This document shows, piece after piece, positions 1-8,969 of a stretch of 64,000 bases of DNA. Under the pieces are notes generated by a model. It saw only the letters and a program-made list of their open reading frames with translations, ran no database searches and was not told where the DNA came from. The translations under genes were made by a program, and so were the position numbers. Numbering within the stretch: position 1 is the stretch's first letter; every line of letters starts with the position of its first letter. This stretch comes from Sulfuricystis multivorans (GTDB lineage: Bacteria > Pseudomonadota > Gammaproteobacteria > Burkholderiales > Rhodocyclaceae), in the NCBI RefSeq assembly GCF_003966565.1, contig NZ_AP018718.1:930001-994000 (forward strand), in the 5' to 3' direction.

Positions 1-5
1 TCCCG

Positions 6-30
6 ACGGGCGGCTTAAGGCCGCCCGTTT
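6..30 (+). terminator. Hairpin terminator or attenuator just upstream of guaA
   Basis: A perfect 9-bp GC-rich stem (6-14 with 20-28) closes a 5-base loop and is followed by a very short T run. The guaA start codon lies about 20 bases further on. It probably ends the transcript of the preceding gene, often guaB in this class, or attenuates read-through into guaA. The short T tract makes efficient termination uncertain. Confidence 0.55.
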
Positions 31-50
31 CACATGCAGAGGCAGCCATC

Positions 51-1616
51 ATGTCCCATCAAAAAATCCTCATCCTCGATTTCGGATCGCAAGTCACCCA
101 GTTGATCGCCCGCCGCGTGCGCGAGCAGCAGGTGTATTGCGAGCTGCATCCGTTCGACGTTTCCGAACAGTTCATTCGCGAGTTTGCACCTGCCGGCATC
201 ATCCTCTCGGGCGGGCCGAATTCGGTCTATGAGGCCGAGGATTGGCGCGCGCCGCAGCTCGTTTTCGAGCTGGGCGTGCCGGTGTTGGGTATCTGCTACG
301 GCATGCAGACGATGGCGGCGCAGCTCGGCGGTAAGGTCGAAAGCTCCGGCAAGCGCGAGTTCGGCTATGCCGAAATGCGCGCCCATGGCCACTCGAGGCT
401 GTTCGCAGGCATCCAGGATCGCACCAATGCCGAGGGTCATGGCCTGCTCGAAGTCTGGATGTCGCATGGCGACAAAGTCACGCTACTGCCACCGGGCTTC
501 AAGGTCATCGGCAGCAACGAGGCGACACCGATCGCCGCGATGGCCGACGAAGAACGTCGCTTCTATGGTGTGCAGTTCCACCCCGAAGTGACGCATACGC
601 TCAAAGGCCGCGAAATCATTGCCCGTTTCGTGCATGACATTTGCGGCTGCAGGGGTGATTGGAACATGCCCGGCTATGTCGACGAAGCGACCGCGCGCAT
701 CCGCGAGCAAGTCGGCAAGGACGAAGTCGTCCTGGGGCTCTCGGGCGGCGTCGACTCCTCGGTCGTCGCCGCGCTCCTGCACAAGGCGATCGGTGATCAG
801 CTCACCTGCGTGTTCGTCGACAACGGTCTGCTGCGACTGAATGAGGCCGAGCAGGTGATGCAGACTTTCGCGCGTAATCTCGGTGTGAAAGTCATCCACG
901 TCGATGCCGCCGCCCAGTTCATGGAGCATCTCAAGGGCATCAGCGATCCGGAACAGAAACGCAAGATCATTGGCCGCGAATTCATCGAAGTGTTTCAGGC
1001 CGAAGCCAAGAAACTGCCGAATGCGAAGTGGCTGGCGCAGGGCACCATCTACCCTGATGTGATCGAATCTGCGGGCGGCAAGACCAAGAAGGCGCACACC
1101 ATCAAGAGCCATCACAACGTCGGCGGACTACCCGAAACGCTGAACCTGAAACTGCTCGAACCCTTGCGCGAACTTTTCAAGGACGAAGTGCGCGAACTGG
1201 GCATCGCTTTGGGACTGCCTCATGAGATGGTTCATCGCCATCCGTTCCCGGGGCCGGGCCTTGGCGTGCGCATCCTCGGTGAGGTGAAGCCGGAATATGC
1301 CGATCTGCTGCGCCGTGCGGATGCGATCTTCATCGATGAGCTTAGGGCCGCCGAATGGTATGAAAAGGTTAGCCAGGCCTTCGCCGTGTTCCTGCCGGTG
1401 AAAAGCGTCGGCGTGATGGGCGATGGCCGCGTCTATGACTATGTCGTCGCATTGCGCGCCGTCGAAACCACCGACTTCATGACCGCCCGCTGGGCCGAAC
1501 TGCCGCATGAACTCTTGGCGCGCGTCTCCAATCGCATTGTCAATGAGATTCGCGGCATCTCGCGCGTCGTCTATGACATCACGGGTAAGCCGCCCGGTAC
1601 GATCGAGTGGGAGTGA
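51..1616 (+). CDS. guaA: GMP synthase (glutamine-hydrolysing)
   Basis: This enzyme converts XMP to GMP in the cytoplasm using ATP and glutamine-derived ammonia, the last step of guanine nucleotide synthesis. The 521 residues are the usual length for the two-domain enzyme. The N-terminal class I amidotransferase shows the nucleophile Cys82 in GICYGMQ and the partner pair His177/Glu179 in FHPEV. The ATP pyrophosphatase domain begins with the P-loop SGGVDSS at about 231-237, and the C-terminal dimerisation domain ends in PPGTIEWE, as expected. Translation starts at the ATG after AGGCAGCCATC. The gene is convergent with the MFS gene behind it. Confidence 0.98.
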   Translation: MSHQKILILDFGSQVTQLIARRVREQQVYCELHPFDVSEQFIREFAPAGIILSGGPNSVYEAEDWRAPQLVFELGVPVLGICYGMQTMAAQLGGKVESSGKREFGYAEMRAHGHSRLFAGIQDRTNAEGHGLLEVWMSHGDKVTLLPPGFKVIGSNEATPIAAMADEERRFYGVQFHPEVTHTLKGREIIARFVHDICGCRGDWNMPGYVDEATARIREQVGKDEVVLGLSGGVDSSVVAALLHKAIGDQLTCVFVDNGLLRLNEAEQVMQTFARNLGVKVIHVDAAAQFMEHLKGISDPEQKRKIIGREFIEVFQAEAKKLPNAKWLAQGTIYPDVIESAGGKTKKAHTIKSHHNVGGLPETLNLKLLEPLRELFKDEVRELGIALGLPHEMVHRHPFPGPGLGVRILGEVKPEYADLLRRADAIFIDELRAAEWYEKVSQAFAVFLPVKSVGVMGDGRVYDYVVALRAVETTDFMTARWAELPHELLARVSNRIVNEIRGISRVVYDITGKPPGTIEWE

Positions 1617-1644
1617 GCGAAGTGCTAGTCAGCGTATCGCTCAC
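1613..1644. terminator. Inverted repeat between convergent guaA and MFS genes
   Basis: GTGAGCGA (1613-1620) and TCGCTCAC (1637-1644) are perfect inverted repeats around a 16-base centre and cover both convergent stop codons. No T tract follows on either strand, so a role as a bidirectional terminator is only a guess. Confidence 0.3.
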
Positions 1645-2801
1645 GTCCGCCCACCGATGATGAGTCCAGCCAGCGCCACCAAGGAGAAGGCCGCACCGGC
1701 ATAGAAGGTCGCAGCCGGCCCGAGCCAGGTCCATAGGCTACCGGCGATGACGCTGGCGGCGAGCAGCGCCGCCCCGCTCACCAGGTTGAAAACGCCAAAG
1801 GCCGTGCCGCGCAGGCTCGCCGGCGCGGCATCGGCGATGAGTGCCGAGAGCAGTCCCTGGGTTGCGCCCATGTGCAGGCCCCAGATCGCGGCGCCCAGGC
1901 CGACGGCCCAGGCGTTGGCGGCGAGCGCGAGAACGATGTCGGCGGCGATCAGAAACAGCACGCCCCAGACGAGCAGGCTGCGGCGGCTGGCGTTGTCGGA
2001 GAATTTGCCGAAGGGAAAGGCGCTGGCCGCATAGACGAGGTTCATCACGATCAGGATCAGCGGCACCCAAGTCGCGGCCAGCCCCGCGTTCTCGGCACGC
2101 AGGAGCAGAAAAGCCTCTGAGAAGCGCGCGAGTGTGAGCACCGCGGCAAAGGCCACCACCCACCAGAAGCGGGACGGCAGTTGCGCGAGGCTGGCGCGGG
2201 AAATCGGGAAGCGCGCTTGGGCAGGCGGGCGCGTGGCCTCGGGCTCCTCGACGCCGAAGAGGATCAACAGCACGCAAGCGACGGCGGGCAGTACGGCGAC
2301 CCAGAACACCAGGCGGAAATCGTCGTGACTCGCCGCCATCAGGCCCATCGCGGCGAGAGGCCCGGCGAAGGCCCCGACCGTGTCCAGCGCCTGGCGCAGG
2401 CCATAGGCCGCGCCCCGCTGCGCCTTGGGCGTCAAATCGGCGATCAGCGCATCGCGCGGGGCGCCGCGGATGCCCTTGCCGATGCGGTCGAGAAAGCGCG
2501 CGGTGAGCACCGCCGTGATTCCGGTGGCGAGGGGAAAGAGCGGTTTCGTCAGCGCCGCCAGGCCATAGCCCAGGAGCACCAGCGGTTTTCTGCGCCCGAT
2601 CCAGTCGGAGATCACGCCGGAGAAGACCTTGGCGATCGCAGCCGTCGCCTCGGCGATGCCTTCGATGAAGCCGACCGACAAGGCGGATGCCCCCAGCACC
2701 GTCACCAGGAACACCGGCAAGAGGCTGTGGATCATCTCGGAGGAGAGGTCCATCGTCAGCGAGACCAGACCCAGGGCGATGACACCGCGGGGGAGTTTCA
2801 T
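1641..2801 (-). CDS. MFS transporter
   Basis: This is a twelve-helix major facilitator permease of about 386 residues. The MFS signature is visible between helices 2 and 3 as SDWIGRRKP, followed by a second basic loop, RFLDRIGKGIRGAPRDAL. The substrate is not evident. Similar proteins with an early DLSSEM motif are usually annotated as drug or unknown-solute exporters. The chosen ATG at 2801 has AAGGA at good spacing. An in-frame start at 2849 would overlap the upstream ABC1 kinase gene and lacks a better ribosome site. It is the last gene of a three-gene run (DUF2934, ABC1 kinase, MFS) on this strand. Confidence 0.85.
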   Translation of the reverse strand: MKLPRGVIALGLVSLTMDLSSEMIHSLLPVFLVTVLGASALSVGFIEGIAEATAAIAKVFSGVISDWIGRRKPLVLLGYGLAALTKPLFPLATGITAVLTARFLDRIGKGIRGAPRDALIADLTPKAQRGAAYGLRQALDTVGAFAGPLAAMGLMAASHDDFRLVFWVAVLPAVACVLLILFGVEEPEATRPPAQARFPISRASLAQLPSRFWWVVAFAAVLTLARFSEAFLLLRAENAGLAATWVPLILIVMNLVYAASAFPFGKFSDNASRRSLLVWGVLFLIAADIVLALAANAWAVGLGAAIWGLHMGATQGLLSALIADAAPASLRGTAFGVFNLVSGAALLAASVIAGSLWTWLGPAATFYAGAAFSLVALAGLIIGGRT

Positions 2802-2812
2802 CGGGGGTGTCC

Positions 2813-4489
2813 TTACCTTCCGCTCTTCCAGATCGACAACACCACCCACAGACCGCCGACGACTGCGGCAATGAAGCCCAGCAGGCCAAAGGAAGGCAGG
2901 CTGGGCAGCGTGGTCTCATGCTCGACGGTCATCACGATCGCCGAGCCGATGATCAGCGCTGCGGTGACGATGGCAAGGGCGAGGCGGCTGATCGCCCGGT
3001 CGAGGCGATCGCCGAACTGCTTCAAGGGCAGGACTTCGACTTGCACCTGCAATTTGCCGCGCCGGGCGGCGGTGAGCAGCTGACGCAGATCCTGCGGCAG
3101 CCGCGAGAGGAGGGTGACCGTCTCGTCGATCTCGCGCCAGGCACGCTTGAGCAGCGCGGCGGGCGCGGCATGGGCGATCAGCACCCGTTCGATGAACGGC
3201 GCGGCTTCGCCCGCCATGTCGAAATCGGGATCGAGCTGGCGCCCCAAGCCTTCGAGGGTGATGAACGCCTTGGTCATCAACGCGAGGTCGGGCGGTAGCG
3301 CCAGGCCATGTTCGCGCAGGATGGCGATCAGATCGGAGAGCATCGCGCCCAGATCGAGGCGCTTGAGCGGCACACCGTGATACTGATCGACGAAGGCGTC
3401 GATTTCTGGCGTGATGGCTTCGCCGTCGGTCTGGGTATCGTTGCTCCATTCCAGGAACACGTCGGCGACCTTGGCCGCGTCATGGCGGACGAGGCCGTGC
3501 AGCAGCAAGGCCAGCTGATAGCGGCGTTCCTCGGAAAGGCGGCCGATCATGCCGAAGTCGATGAAGGCGATGCGCTGGTCGGGCAGATAGAAGACATTGC
3601 CGGGATGCGGATCGGCATGGAAGAAGCCGTCTTCGAGCAACATCTTCAGGACGGCTTGTGCGCCGCGCCGGGCGAGGGTTTTGCGGTCGAACCCGGCGGC
3701 AGCGACGGCGTCCAGGTCGCGGCCTGCAATGCCTTCGACATAGTCCTGGACGAGCAGTCGCTCAGACGTCCATGTCCAGTGGATGCGTGGTACGACGATT
3801 TCGGGCCAGTCGGCGAAATTCGCCGCGATGCGCTCGGCATTGCGACCCTCGATCGCGAAATCCAACTCGCGCCGCAGCGCCTGGGTGAACTGGCGCACCA
3901 CTTCCTTGGGCCGATAGCGGCGCAGATCGGCGGCTTCCGCTTCGATGATCTCGGCCAGCCGCGCCAGCAAGCGTAGATCGGCCTCGACGATCGGCCGGAT
4001 GCCGGGGCGGCGCACCTTGAGGATCACTGCCGTACCGTCGGCAAGCCAGGCACGATGTACCTGGGCCAGCGAGGCGGCGGCGAGCGCCTCGGTTTCCAGC
4101 CGGGGAAACACCGACTCTGGTTCCTGGCCGAGGTCCTCGGTCAATTGCGGCCGTAGTTGCTCGAAAGGCAGTGCCGGCGCGGCATCTTGCAACTTGCCGA
4201 ATTCGGCGATCCACTCCGGCGGGAACAGGTCGACGCGCGTGGCGAGGATCTGACCGAGCTTGACGAAGCTGGGCCCCAAGTCCTCCAGCGCGCGGCGCAC
4301 CCGGGCTGGCGGTTCCAGTCGCGCCAATTCTTCCGGCGCTTGCCAGTGCAGCGCACGGCCGGCCCGCTCCAGCGCGCCGGCCATACCGATGCGCCGCACC
4401 AGATCGCCAAAGCCGTAACGGATCAGGATGCTGGCGATGTCATGCAGGCGTCCCAGATCGCGGACGGCGCCGATGGCCTGCCACAGCAT
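2813..4489 (-). CDS. ABC1/UbiB-family atypical kinase
   Basis: This 558-residue member of the ABC1 (UbiB/AarF/ADCK) family carries the KxGQ motif (VKLGQ, about 77-80), the alanine-rich nucleotide loop AAASLAQVHRA (about 137-147), a catalytic lysine in VILKVRRPG, HADPHPGN, and the metal-binding IDFGMIG. Two C-terminal membrane helices match UbiB architecture. UbiB relatives support ubiquinone synthesis or lipid handling at the inner membrane as ATPases. No ubiE or ubiJ lies beside this gene, so it may be a paralogue and not the biosynthetic UbiB. It starts with a one-base TGATG overlap with the DUF2934 gene, implying translational coupling. Confidence 0.88.
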   Translation of the reverse strand: MLWQAIGAVRDLGRLHDIASILIRYGFGDLVRRIGMAGALERAGRALHWQAPEELARLEPPARVRRALEDLGPSFVKLGQILATRVDLFPPEWIAEFGKLQDAAPALPFEQLRPQLTEDLGQEPESVFPRLETEALAAASLAQVHRAWLADGTAVILKVRRPGIRPIVEADLRLLARLAEIIEAEAADLRRYRPKEVVRQFTQALRRELDFAIEGRNAERIAANFADWPEIVVPRIHWTWTSERLLVQDYVEGIAGRDLDAVAAAGFDRKTLARRGAQAVLKMLLEDGFFHADPHPGNVFYLPDQRIAFIDFGMIGRLSEERRYQLALLLHGLVRHDAAKVADVFLEWSNDTQTDGEAITPEIDAFVDQYHGVPLKRLDLGAMLSDLIAILREHGLALPPDLALMTKAFITLEGLGRQLDPDFDMAGEAAPFIERVLIAHAAPAALLKRAWREIDETVTLLSRLPQDLRQLLTAARRGKLQVQVEVLPLKQFGDRLDRAISRLALAIVTAALIIGSAIVMTVEHETTLPSLPSFGLLGFIAAVVGGLWVVLSIWKSGR

Positions 4490-5331
4490 CAGCGCTGCTT
4501 CTCATCGGATGTCGATTGCAAGCGGGCGGCGATGCCTTGCAAGAGCCCGGCGGCCAGTCCGGCGAGCAGCGCGGTCTCGTTGCGCAGGGCTTTCGTTCCC
4601 TTTCGGGCCTGATCGCGTGCGGTCGCCTTGGCCGTCTGGGCGAGCTGCTCGACGGCCAGCTTGACCCGCTGCCCCACCGCCGAGCCGCTGCTTTTGGCAT
4701 GCTCGGCCAGTTGCTTGAACGTGGTTTGTGCCACGCCCCGCGCCGTGCGCGCGGCCTCCTGCAGTGTTTCGGCAAACAGTGTCTGCAGCGTGGCCAGATC
4801 GTCCGCCGCCTTCTTGAGTCCTTGTTGGGAAAACTCCTTGGTGCGTGTCGCGGCTTCCTCGATGGCCAGATGCGCCGCTTCCGCAGCGCCGGCGAGTGCC
4901 TCGTCGAGGCCGCGCATCGCCTCTTTCAGCGGCTGGTCGCCACGTTCGCCCAACGGGGCGACGCCGGCGCGGGCGCCCGCGACCACCGCCGCCGTGACGC
5001 GTTTCACCGCCTCGCTATCGAGATGTCCACGAGTCAGCGCATCGAGCGTGATCGCGCGCACTTCCTTGGCGATCGACGCAGGGTCGCTAGCGAGCGCCGT
5101 CTTGACACGCTGTTCGATGTCTTCGTCCGTCAGCGCTGGCAGACGCCCCTGTTCGCGCAGCATCTGGTCGATCTGCGCTTCGGCGTTGCGCCAATCCTGG
5201 GCCATGTCGCCGCCGGCAAAGCCGCGCTTTTCGGCGAGGAAATAGGCAGCCTCGGCGATCATCTTGTAGCGTTCTTCTGGAGTAACGGGCCGCTTGCTGG
5301 CGTGGGCGGCATCGAGATCGGTTTCGGTCAT
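4489..5331 (-). CDS. DUF2934-containing protein of unknown function
   Basis: The start at 5331 is chosen because GAAAGGAGC sits directly upstream, giving 280 residues. The N-terminal part (about 15-55) reads as a DUF2934-type segment with PEERYKMIAEAAYFLAEKRG. The middle and C-terminal parts are long Ala/Lys/Glu-rich helices, some phasin-like, with a possible coiled coil. No signal peptide is visible. A hydrophobic stretch close to the C-terminus (LLAGLAAGLLQGIAARL) could be amphipathic or membrane associated. It heads an operon with the ABC1 kinase and MFS genes. Its role is unknown; association with membranes or granules is only a thought. Confidence 0.75.
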   Translation of the reverse strand: MTETDLDAAHASKRPVTPEERYKMIAEAAYFLAEKRGFAGGDMAQDWRNAEAQIDQMLREQGRLPALTDEDIEQRVKTALASDPASIAKEVRAITLDALTRGHLDSEAVKRVTAAVVAGARAGVAPLGERGDQPLKEAMRGLDEALAGAAEAAHLAIEEAATRTKEFSQQGLKKAADDLATLQTLFAETLQEAARTARGVAQTTFKQLAEHAKSSGSAVGQRVKLAVEQLAQTAKATARDQARKGTKALRNETALLAGLAAGLLQGIAARLQSTSDEKQR

Positions 5332-5522
5332 GGTCGTGCTCCTTTCTGGGTGATGGAGACGTGTGGGACGGATGTCCATTTCCATTGTAGTCCGGGAAAT
5401 CGAGCGTTCATGACGGTTTGCTTGCTACTGGGGCGAAGAGGAGGATAATCCGGCTGAAAGCTCATGATCTGCAGCGGGCGGTCGGTGCGCTTTGCCGTCT
5501 GCCGGAAATTCGGGAATTCGTC

Positions 5523-5906
5523 ATGTGGAAAACGATACTCGCGATCGCCCTCGGGGCTGCGCTCGGTGCGCTGTTGCGCTGGTTTCTCGGCCTCAAGCTC
5601 AACAGCCTGTTCCCGGCCATCCCGCCGGGAACGCTCGCCGCCAACCTGATCGGCGGCTACATCATCGGTGTCGCGATCGCCTATTTCGCGCTGGCGCCAT
5701 CGATCGCGCCGGAATGGCGCCTGCTGATCGTCACTGGATTTTGCGGCGGGCTGACGACCTTTTCGACCTTCTCGGCCGAGGTCGTCAGCCTGCTGCAGGA
5801 AGGCCGGCCGGGCTGGGCGCTGGGGGCGGTGGCGGTGCATGTCGCCGGCTCGCTGCTGGCGACGTTCGCCGGCATGGTCTCCTGGCAATGGTTGAAATCG
5901 GCATGA
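5523..5906 (+). CDS. crcB: Fluoride ion channel CrcB/FluC
   Basis: This small four-helix membrane protein of 127 residues exports fluoride as a dual-topology dimer. Family marks are [23 protein letters not shown] with the conserved Asn, and [15 protein letters not shown] with the phenylalanine-box segment. The start is set at MWKTILAI because the preceding in-frame codons do not look like CrcB. The ribosome site (GGGAATTCGTC) is weak. The gene is followed nine bases later by a DUF190 gene, a pairing seen in other bacteria. No fluoride riboswitch was recognised upstream. Confidence 0.93.
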   Translation: MWKTILAIALGAALGALLRWFLGLKLNSLFPAIPPGTLAANLIGGYIIGVAIAYFALAPSIAPEWRLLIVTGFCGGLTTFSTFSAEVVSLLQEGRPGWALGAVAVHVAGSLLATFAGMVSWQWLKSA

Positions 5907-5915
5907 GGAATGGGT

Positions 5916-6236
5916 ATGAACGGTTATCAGATCACCTTTTTCACCCAGCAGGATCGTCGTCACAAGGGCAAGCCGTTGGCCGACTGGCTGGTTCATCTTG
6001 CCAAGGAACTGGGGTTGCAGGGCGCGACGGTTCTTGCCGGCAGCGAAGGGCTGGGACATGATCGCCGCATCCATTCGGCGCGTTTTTTCGAGCTGGCCGA
6101 TCAGCCGGTGGAGGTCGTGATGGCCGTGAGCAGCGAACAGGCCGAGCGCTTGTTTGCACGGCTCAAGGCCGAAGGCGTGCATCTGTTCTACGTCAAGACT
6201 GCCGTCGAGTTTGGTGTGCTGGGCGAGGATGCGTAA
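5916..6236 (+). CDS. DUF190 family protein (PII-like)
   Basis: This 106-residue protein of the DUF190 family has a ferredoxin-like fold related to PII proteins. The start at 5916 places AGGA six bases upstream; an ATG at 5910 is too close. Recognisable segments are the N-terminal beta strand QITFFTQQDRRHKGKPL and the tail VEVVMAVSSEQAERLF. DUF190 genes are often coupled to crcB, so a regulatory or accessory role in fluoride export is the best contextual guess. Its stop codon directly abuts the stop codon of the convergent TauE gene. Confidence 0.85.
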   Translation: MNGYQITFFTQQDRRHKGKPLADWLVHLAKELGLQGATVLAGSEGLGHDRRIHSARFFELADQPVEVVMAVSSEQAERLFARLKAEGVHLFYVKTAVEFGVLGEDA

Positions 6237-7049
6237 TCAGCGAAAAAACTGCGTCACATAGGTCACCGCAAGCCCGGCGAGCAGCAGCGCCAGCCCGGTC
6301 TCGAGCAGTCGCAACGGCACGTGCTTTTGTGTGCGCGCGCCGAGATACATGCCGGCAAGACCGCCGAAGCCGAACATCAGGCCGAGCGCCCAGTCCGGCT
6401 GGGTCGGCAAGCCTGCCGGGGCGGGCAGGAACTGATAGGCGGCCACCCCCAGCAACGAGGTCAGGAAGGTGCCGAACAGTGTCGCGCCGGCGATCGCATG
6501 CAGTGATAGGCCGAATAGCGCGACCAGTACCGGAGACATCAACGCGCCACCGCCGATGCCGTAGGCGCCGCCGATCATGCCGATGACCAGGGAGAGCAGC
6601 AACACGCCGCGCGCCGGGAAACTCTCGGGTTTCGTTGTCGTCGGCCGGGTGGATACGATGGTTCGGGAGCGCCACAGGCGTATGGCGAGCCCGCCGAGCA
6701 CCAGGCCGACGAACAGCTTGAAGGTCTTGGGATCGACCAGCCAATGCAGACGCAGCCACCAGCCGGCCAGGAGGCCGGGCAGTGTGCCCAGCGCGATGAG
6801 GCGCGCCAGAGGCCAGTCCAGCCGGCCTTCCTTGGCATAGCGCCAGACGCCGCCGGGGATCGCGACGAGGTTGAAGACCAGATTGGTCGCCGATACCGAG
6901 GGCGAGACGTAGCCGAGCACGCTCATCTGGAAGGGCAGCAGCAGGAAGGCGCCCGAGATGCCGACCATCGAGCAGAAATAGGCGAGCACGAAACCGGCCA
7001 ATGGCGGTAGCCACAGTGGCGCATCGATGCCCGCAGTGGCAAAGTGCAT
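6237..7049 (-). CDS. Sulfite exporter TauE/SafE family permease
   Basis: This integral membrane protein of 270 residues has about eight hydrophobic segments in two similar halves, the TauE/SafE (DUF81) pattern. The half-repeats show GISGAFLLLPF with VSATNLVFN, and GGAYGIGGGALMSPVLV with AGATLFGTF. The family exports sulfite, sulfoacetate or other organosulfur anions; the substrate here is unknown. The start is the ATG at 7049, 14 bases behind the moeA stop with AGGA upstream, so it is probably co-transcribed with moeA. An in-frame start at 7103 would run into moeA. Confidence 0.88.
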   Translation of the reverse strand: MHFATAGIDAPLWLPPLAGFVLAYFCSMVGISGAFLLLPFQMSVLGYVSPSVSATNLVFNLVAIPGGVWRYAKEGRLDWPLARLIALGTLPGLLAGWWLRLHWLVDPKTFKLFVGLVLGGLAIRLWRSRTIVSTRPTTTKPESFPARGVLLLSLVIGMIGGAYGIGGGALMSPVLVALFGLSLHAIAGATLFGTFLTSLLGVAAYQFLPAPAGLPTQPDWALGLMFGFGGLAGMYLGARTQKHVPLRLLETGLALLLAGLAVTYVTQFFR

Positions 7050-7062
7050 CTGGGTCCTGCGG

Positions 7063-8331
7063 CTAGGCGAGCCCTGCGAAAGGCTGTACCTGCACCATCT
7101 CACCCGCTTCGATGAAGCCGCGTTCTGCTTCGAGGACGATGAAACAGTCGGCCTGGGTCATCGAGCTCAGCATGCCCGAACCCTGATGGCCGGTCGGCCG
7201 CACGCACCATGCGCCGTTTTCCTGGAACAGGATGCCGCGCTGGAACTCGGTGCGCCCCTTGCCTTTTTTGATCGGCACGACGCAGCGCGCCGGGAACGTC
7301 GCAACCTCGGGCACTGGGTCGATGCCCATCAGCTTCATCAGTGCCGGCTGGACGAACTGGTAGAAGGTCACCATCACCGCGACCGGATTGCCAGGCAGGC
7401 CGAACAGCCACGCGCTTTCCTTGCCCGCGCCGATGCGCCCGAAAGCCATCGGCTTGCCGGGCTTCATCGCGATCTTCCAGAACGCCACTTCGCCCAGGCG
7501 CGCCATCAGCTGTTTGACGAAATCCGCCTCGCCGACCGAAACGCCGCCGCTGGTGACGATCGCATCACTGCAGGCCGCCGCCGCGCGGAAAGCCGCTTCC
7601 AGCGTCACCGGATCGTCCTTGACCACGCCCATGTCGATCACTTCGCAGCCCAGCCTTGTCAGCATGCCCCAGAGGGTGTAGCGGTTGCTGTCATAGACCG
7701 CGCCTGGCGCTAGTGGCGTGCCGATCGACATCAGCTCGTCGCCGGTGGAAAACAAGGCGACACGCACGCGGCGCCGCACCGTGACTTCGGCGATGCCGAG
7801 CGAGGCGATCACGCCGAGTTCGGCGGGCCGCAAGCGCTTGCCGGCGGAAAGCGCCGGTTTGCCGGCCTGCAAATCCTCGCCGGCGCGGCGGATGTTCTGC
7901 GCCGGCTTCTGTCCCGGTGGGACGACGATCGTCTCGCCTTCGACGCGCACGACTTCCTGGATCACCACGCAATCGGCGCCCTCGGGAATCATCGCCCCGG
8001 TCATGATGCGTGCCGTCTCGCAAGCGCCGAGTTTCGCATCGCAGGGACGGCCGGCGAAGGCCGTGCCGACGATCGTCAGCCGTGTTTCGCGATCGGGCGA
8101 GAGATCGGCATGGCGCACCGCCCAGCCGTCCATCGCCGAGTTGTCGTGCGCCGGCACATCGACCGGCGAGATCACGTCCTCGGCGAGCACGCGGTCGAGC
8201 GCCTCACGCACGAAGAGGCGTTCATGGCCGACGATGGGCTGGACGGTTTCGAGCAGGAACTGACGGGCGCGCCAGACGCTGAGCGCGTCCGGGTCATAGT
8301 CGTCGAGACAGGTGAAAGGGAGTGCTGACAT
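7063..8331 (-). CDS. moeA: Molybdopterin molybdenumtransferase MoeA
   Basis: MoeA inserts molybdate, or tungstate in some relatives, into adenylylated molybdopterin to complete the cofactor in the cytoplasm. The 422 residues have the family layout: HDNSAMDGWAVRHADL in the N-terminal region, the MTGAMIPEGADCVV strand, the MogA-like core with FSTGDEL and VTSGGVSVGEADFV, and LFGLPGNPVAVMVTF before the C-terminal beta domain. It lies 0.6 kb beyond the aor cluster on the same strand. It could therefore serve that W/Mo enzyme, although a general role in cofactor synthesis is equally likely. Confidence 0.96.
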   Translation of the reverse strand: MSALPFTCLDDYDPDALSVWRARQFLLETVQPIVGHERLFVREALDRVLAEDVISPVDVPAHDNSAMDGWAVRHADLSPDRETRLTIVGTAFAGRPCDAKLGACETARIMTGAMIPEGADCVVIQEVVRVEGETIVVPPGQKPAQNIRRAGEDLQAGKPALSAGKRLRPAELGVIASLGIAEVTVRRRVRVALFSTGDELMSIGTPLAPGAVYDSNRYTLWGMLTRLGCEVIDMGVVKDDPVTLEAAFRAAAACSDAIVTSGGVSVGEADFVKQLMARLGEVAFWKIAMKPGKPMAFGRIGAGKESAWLFGLPGNPVAVMVTFYQFVQPALMKLMGIDPVPEVATFPARCVVPIKKGKGRTEFQRGILFQENGAWCVRPTGHQGSGMLSSMTQADCFIVLEAERGFIEAGEMVQVQPFAGLA

Positions 8332-8383
8332 GTTCGTCGATGCCGGTTGCGAAAGGCTTTCGAGTGTAGCCTAGAATCCGCGC

Positions 8384-8821
8384 ATGAGCATCCTGACCCA
8401 AATCATCGCCGCCGAAGCGGACGAAGTCGAAGCGATCGGCGAAGCGGCGAATCCGCTCGATCTGTGGAGCGGCATTGGCTTGCGCGATCTGACCATCCCC
8501 CGGATCGCGATGCTGGAGTGCGTGCTGACCGGCGAACTGTTCGATGACGCCGCGGCGCAATGCGAACCCGTTTATGTTTCGCCGGACGAGGGCGCGCTGG
8601 TGCTGCGTTTGAGTGACGCGCTATTGGCGCGGCTTGCCGCGCTCGACGACGAACGGCTGGAGGCCGTCGCCGCCGAGCTGACGGCGACAGAGGCATTCGA
8701 GACGGCGGGCTGGAGCGAGGATGAGGTTGCCACGATGCTTGCCGATCTTGGCGAGCTCGCGCAACTCGCCGAATCGCAGGGGCAGGCGCTGTTTGCTTGG
8801 ATTCACCCCTTGCGCACCTAA
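8384..8821 (+). CDS. Unknown acidic protein
   Basis: This is a 145-residue acidic, Ala/Leu/Glu-rich, mainly helical protein with no signal peptide, membrane segment or recognised motif. It is divergent from moeA with only 52 bases between the start codons. No Shine-Dalgarno sequence is visible before the ATG. A TAGAAT hexamer (8372-8377) with TTGCGA 19 bases upstream lies so near the start that the transcript could be leaderless. Codon use matches the neighbours, which supports a real gene. Function is unknown. Confidence 0.7.
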   Translation: MSILTQIIAAEADEVEAIGEAANPLDLWSGIGLRDLTIPRIAMLECVLTGELFDDAAAQCEPVYVSPDEGALVLRLSDALLARLAALDDERLEAVAAELTATEAFETAGWSEDEVATMLADLGELAQLAESQGQALFAWIHPLRT

Positions 8822-8920
8822 CGCGCATGTCACACACTGACGCCCGCGAAGGCTCTTGGGCAAACACCCGTCCTCCCTCGAGCAATGCGCGCCGAAACAG
8901 CGCCTTTTGCCCCTCGAACG

Positions 8921-8950
8921 AAAAGGGCAAGCGATTAGCCGCTTGCCCTT
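8921..8950 (-). terminator. Rho-independent terminator after the SDR gene
   Basis: An 11-bp perfect stem (8923-8933 with 8940-8950) with a six-base loop is followed by TTTT when read on the minus strand. It lies about 20 bases beyond the SDR stop codon. It fits as the 3' end of the transcript containing the SDR gene and possibly the aor genes. Confidence 0.8.
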
Positions 8951-8969
8951 GTAGCCAAAGCCGAAACGC

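Noticed and set aside
5332-5522. A fluoride riboswitch before crcB
   Set aside because: GGGTGATGG near 5347 recalls the aptamer start, but the downstream conserved partner segment and pseudoknot partner could not be found.
8822-8920. A structured RNA in the gap between the acidic protein and SDR genes
   Set aside because: GGGCAAA (8858-8864) and TTTGCCC (8906-8912) can pair, but the interior has no clear fold, no promoter is seen and no RNA family was recognised.
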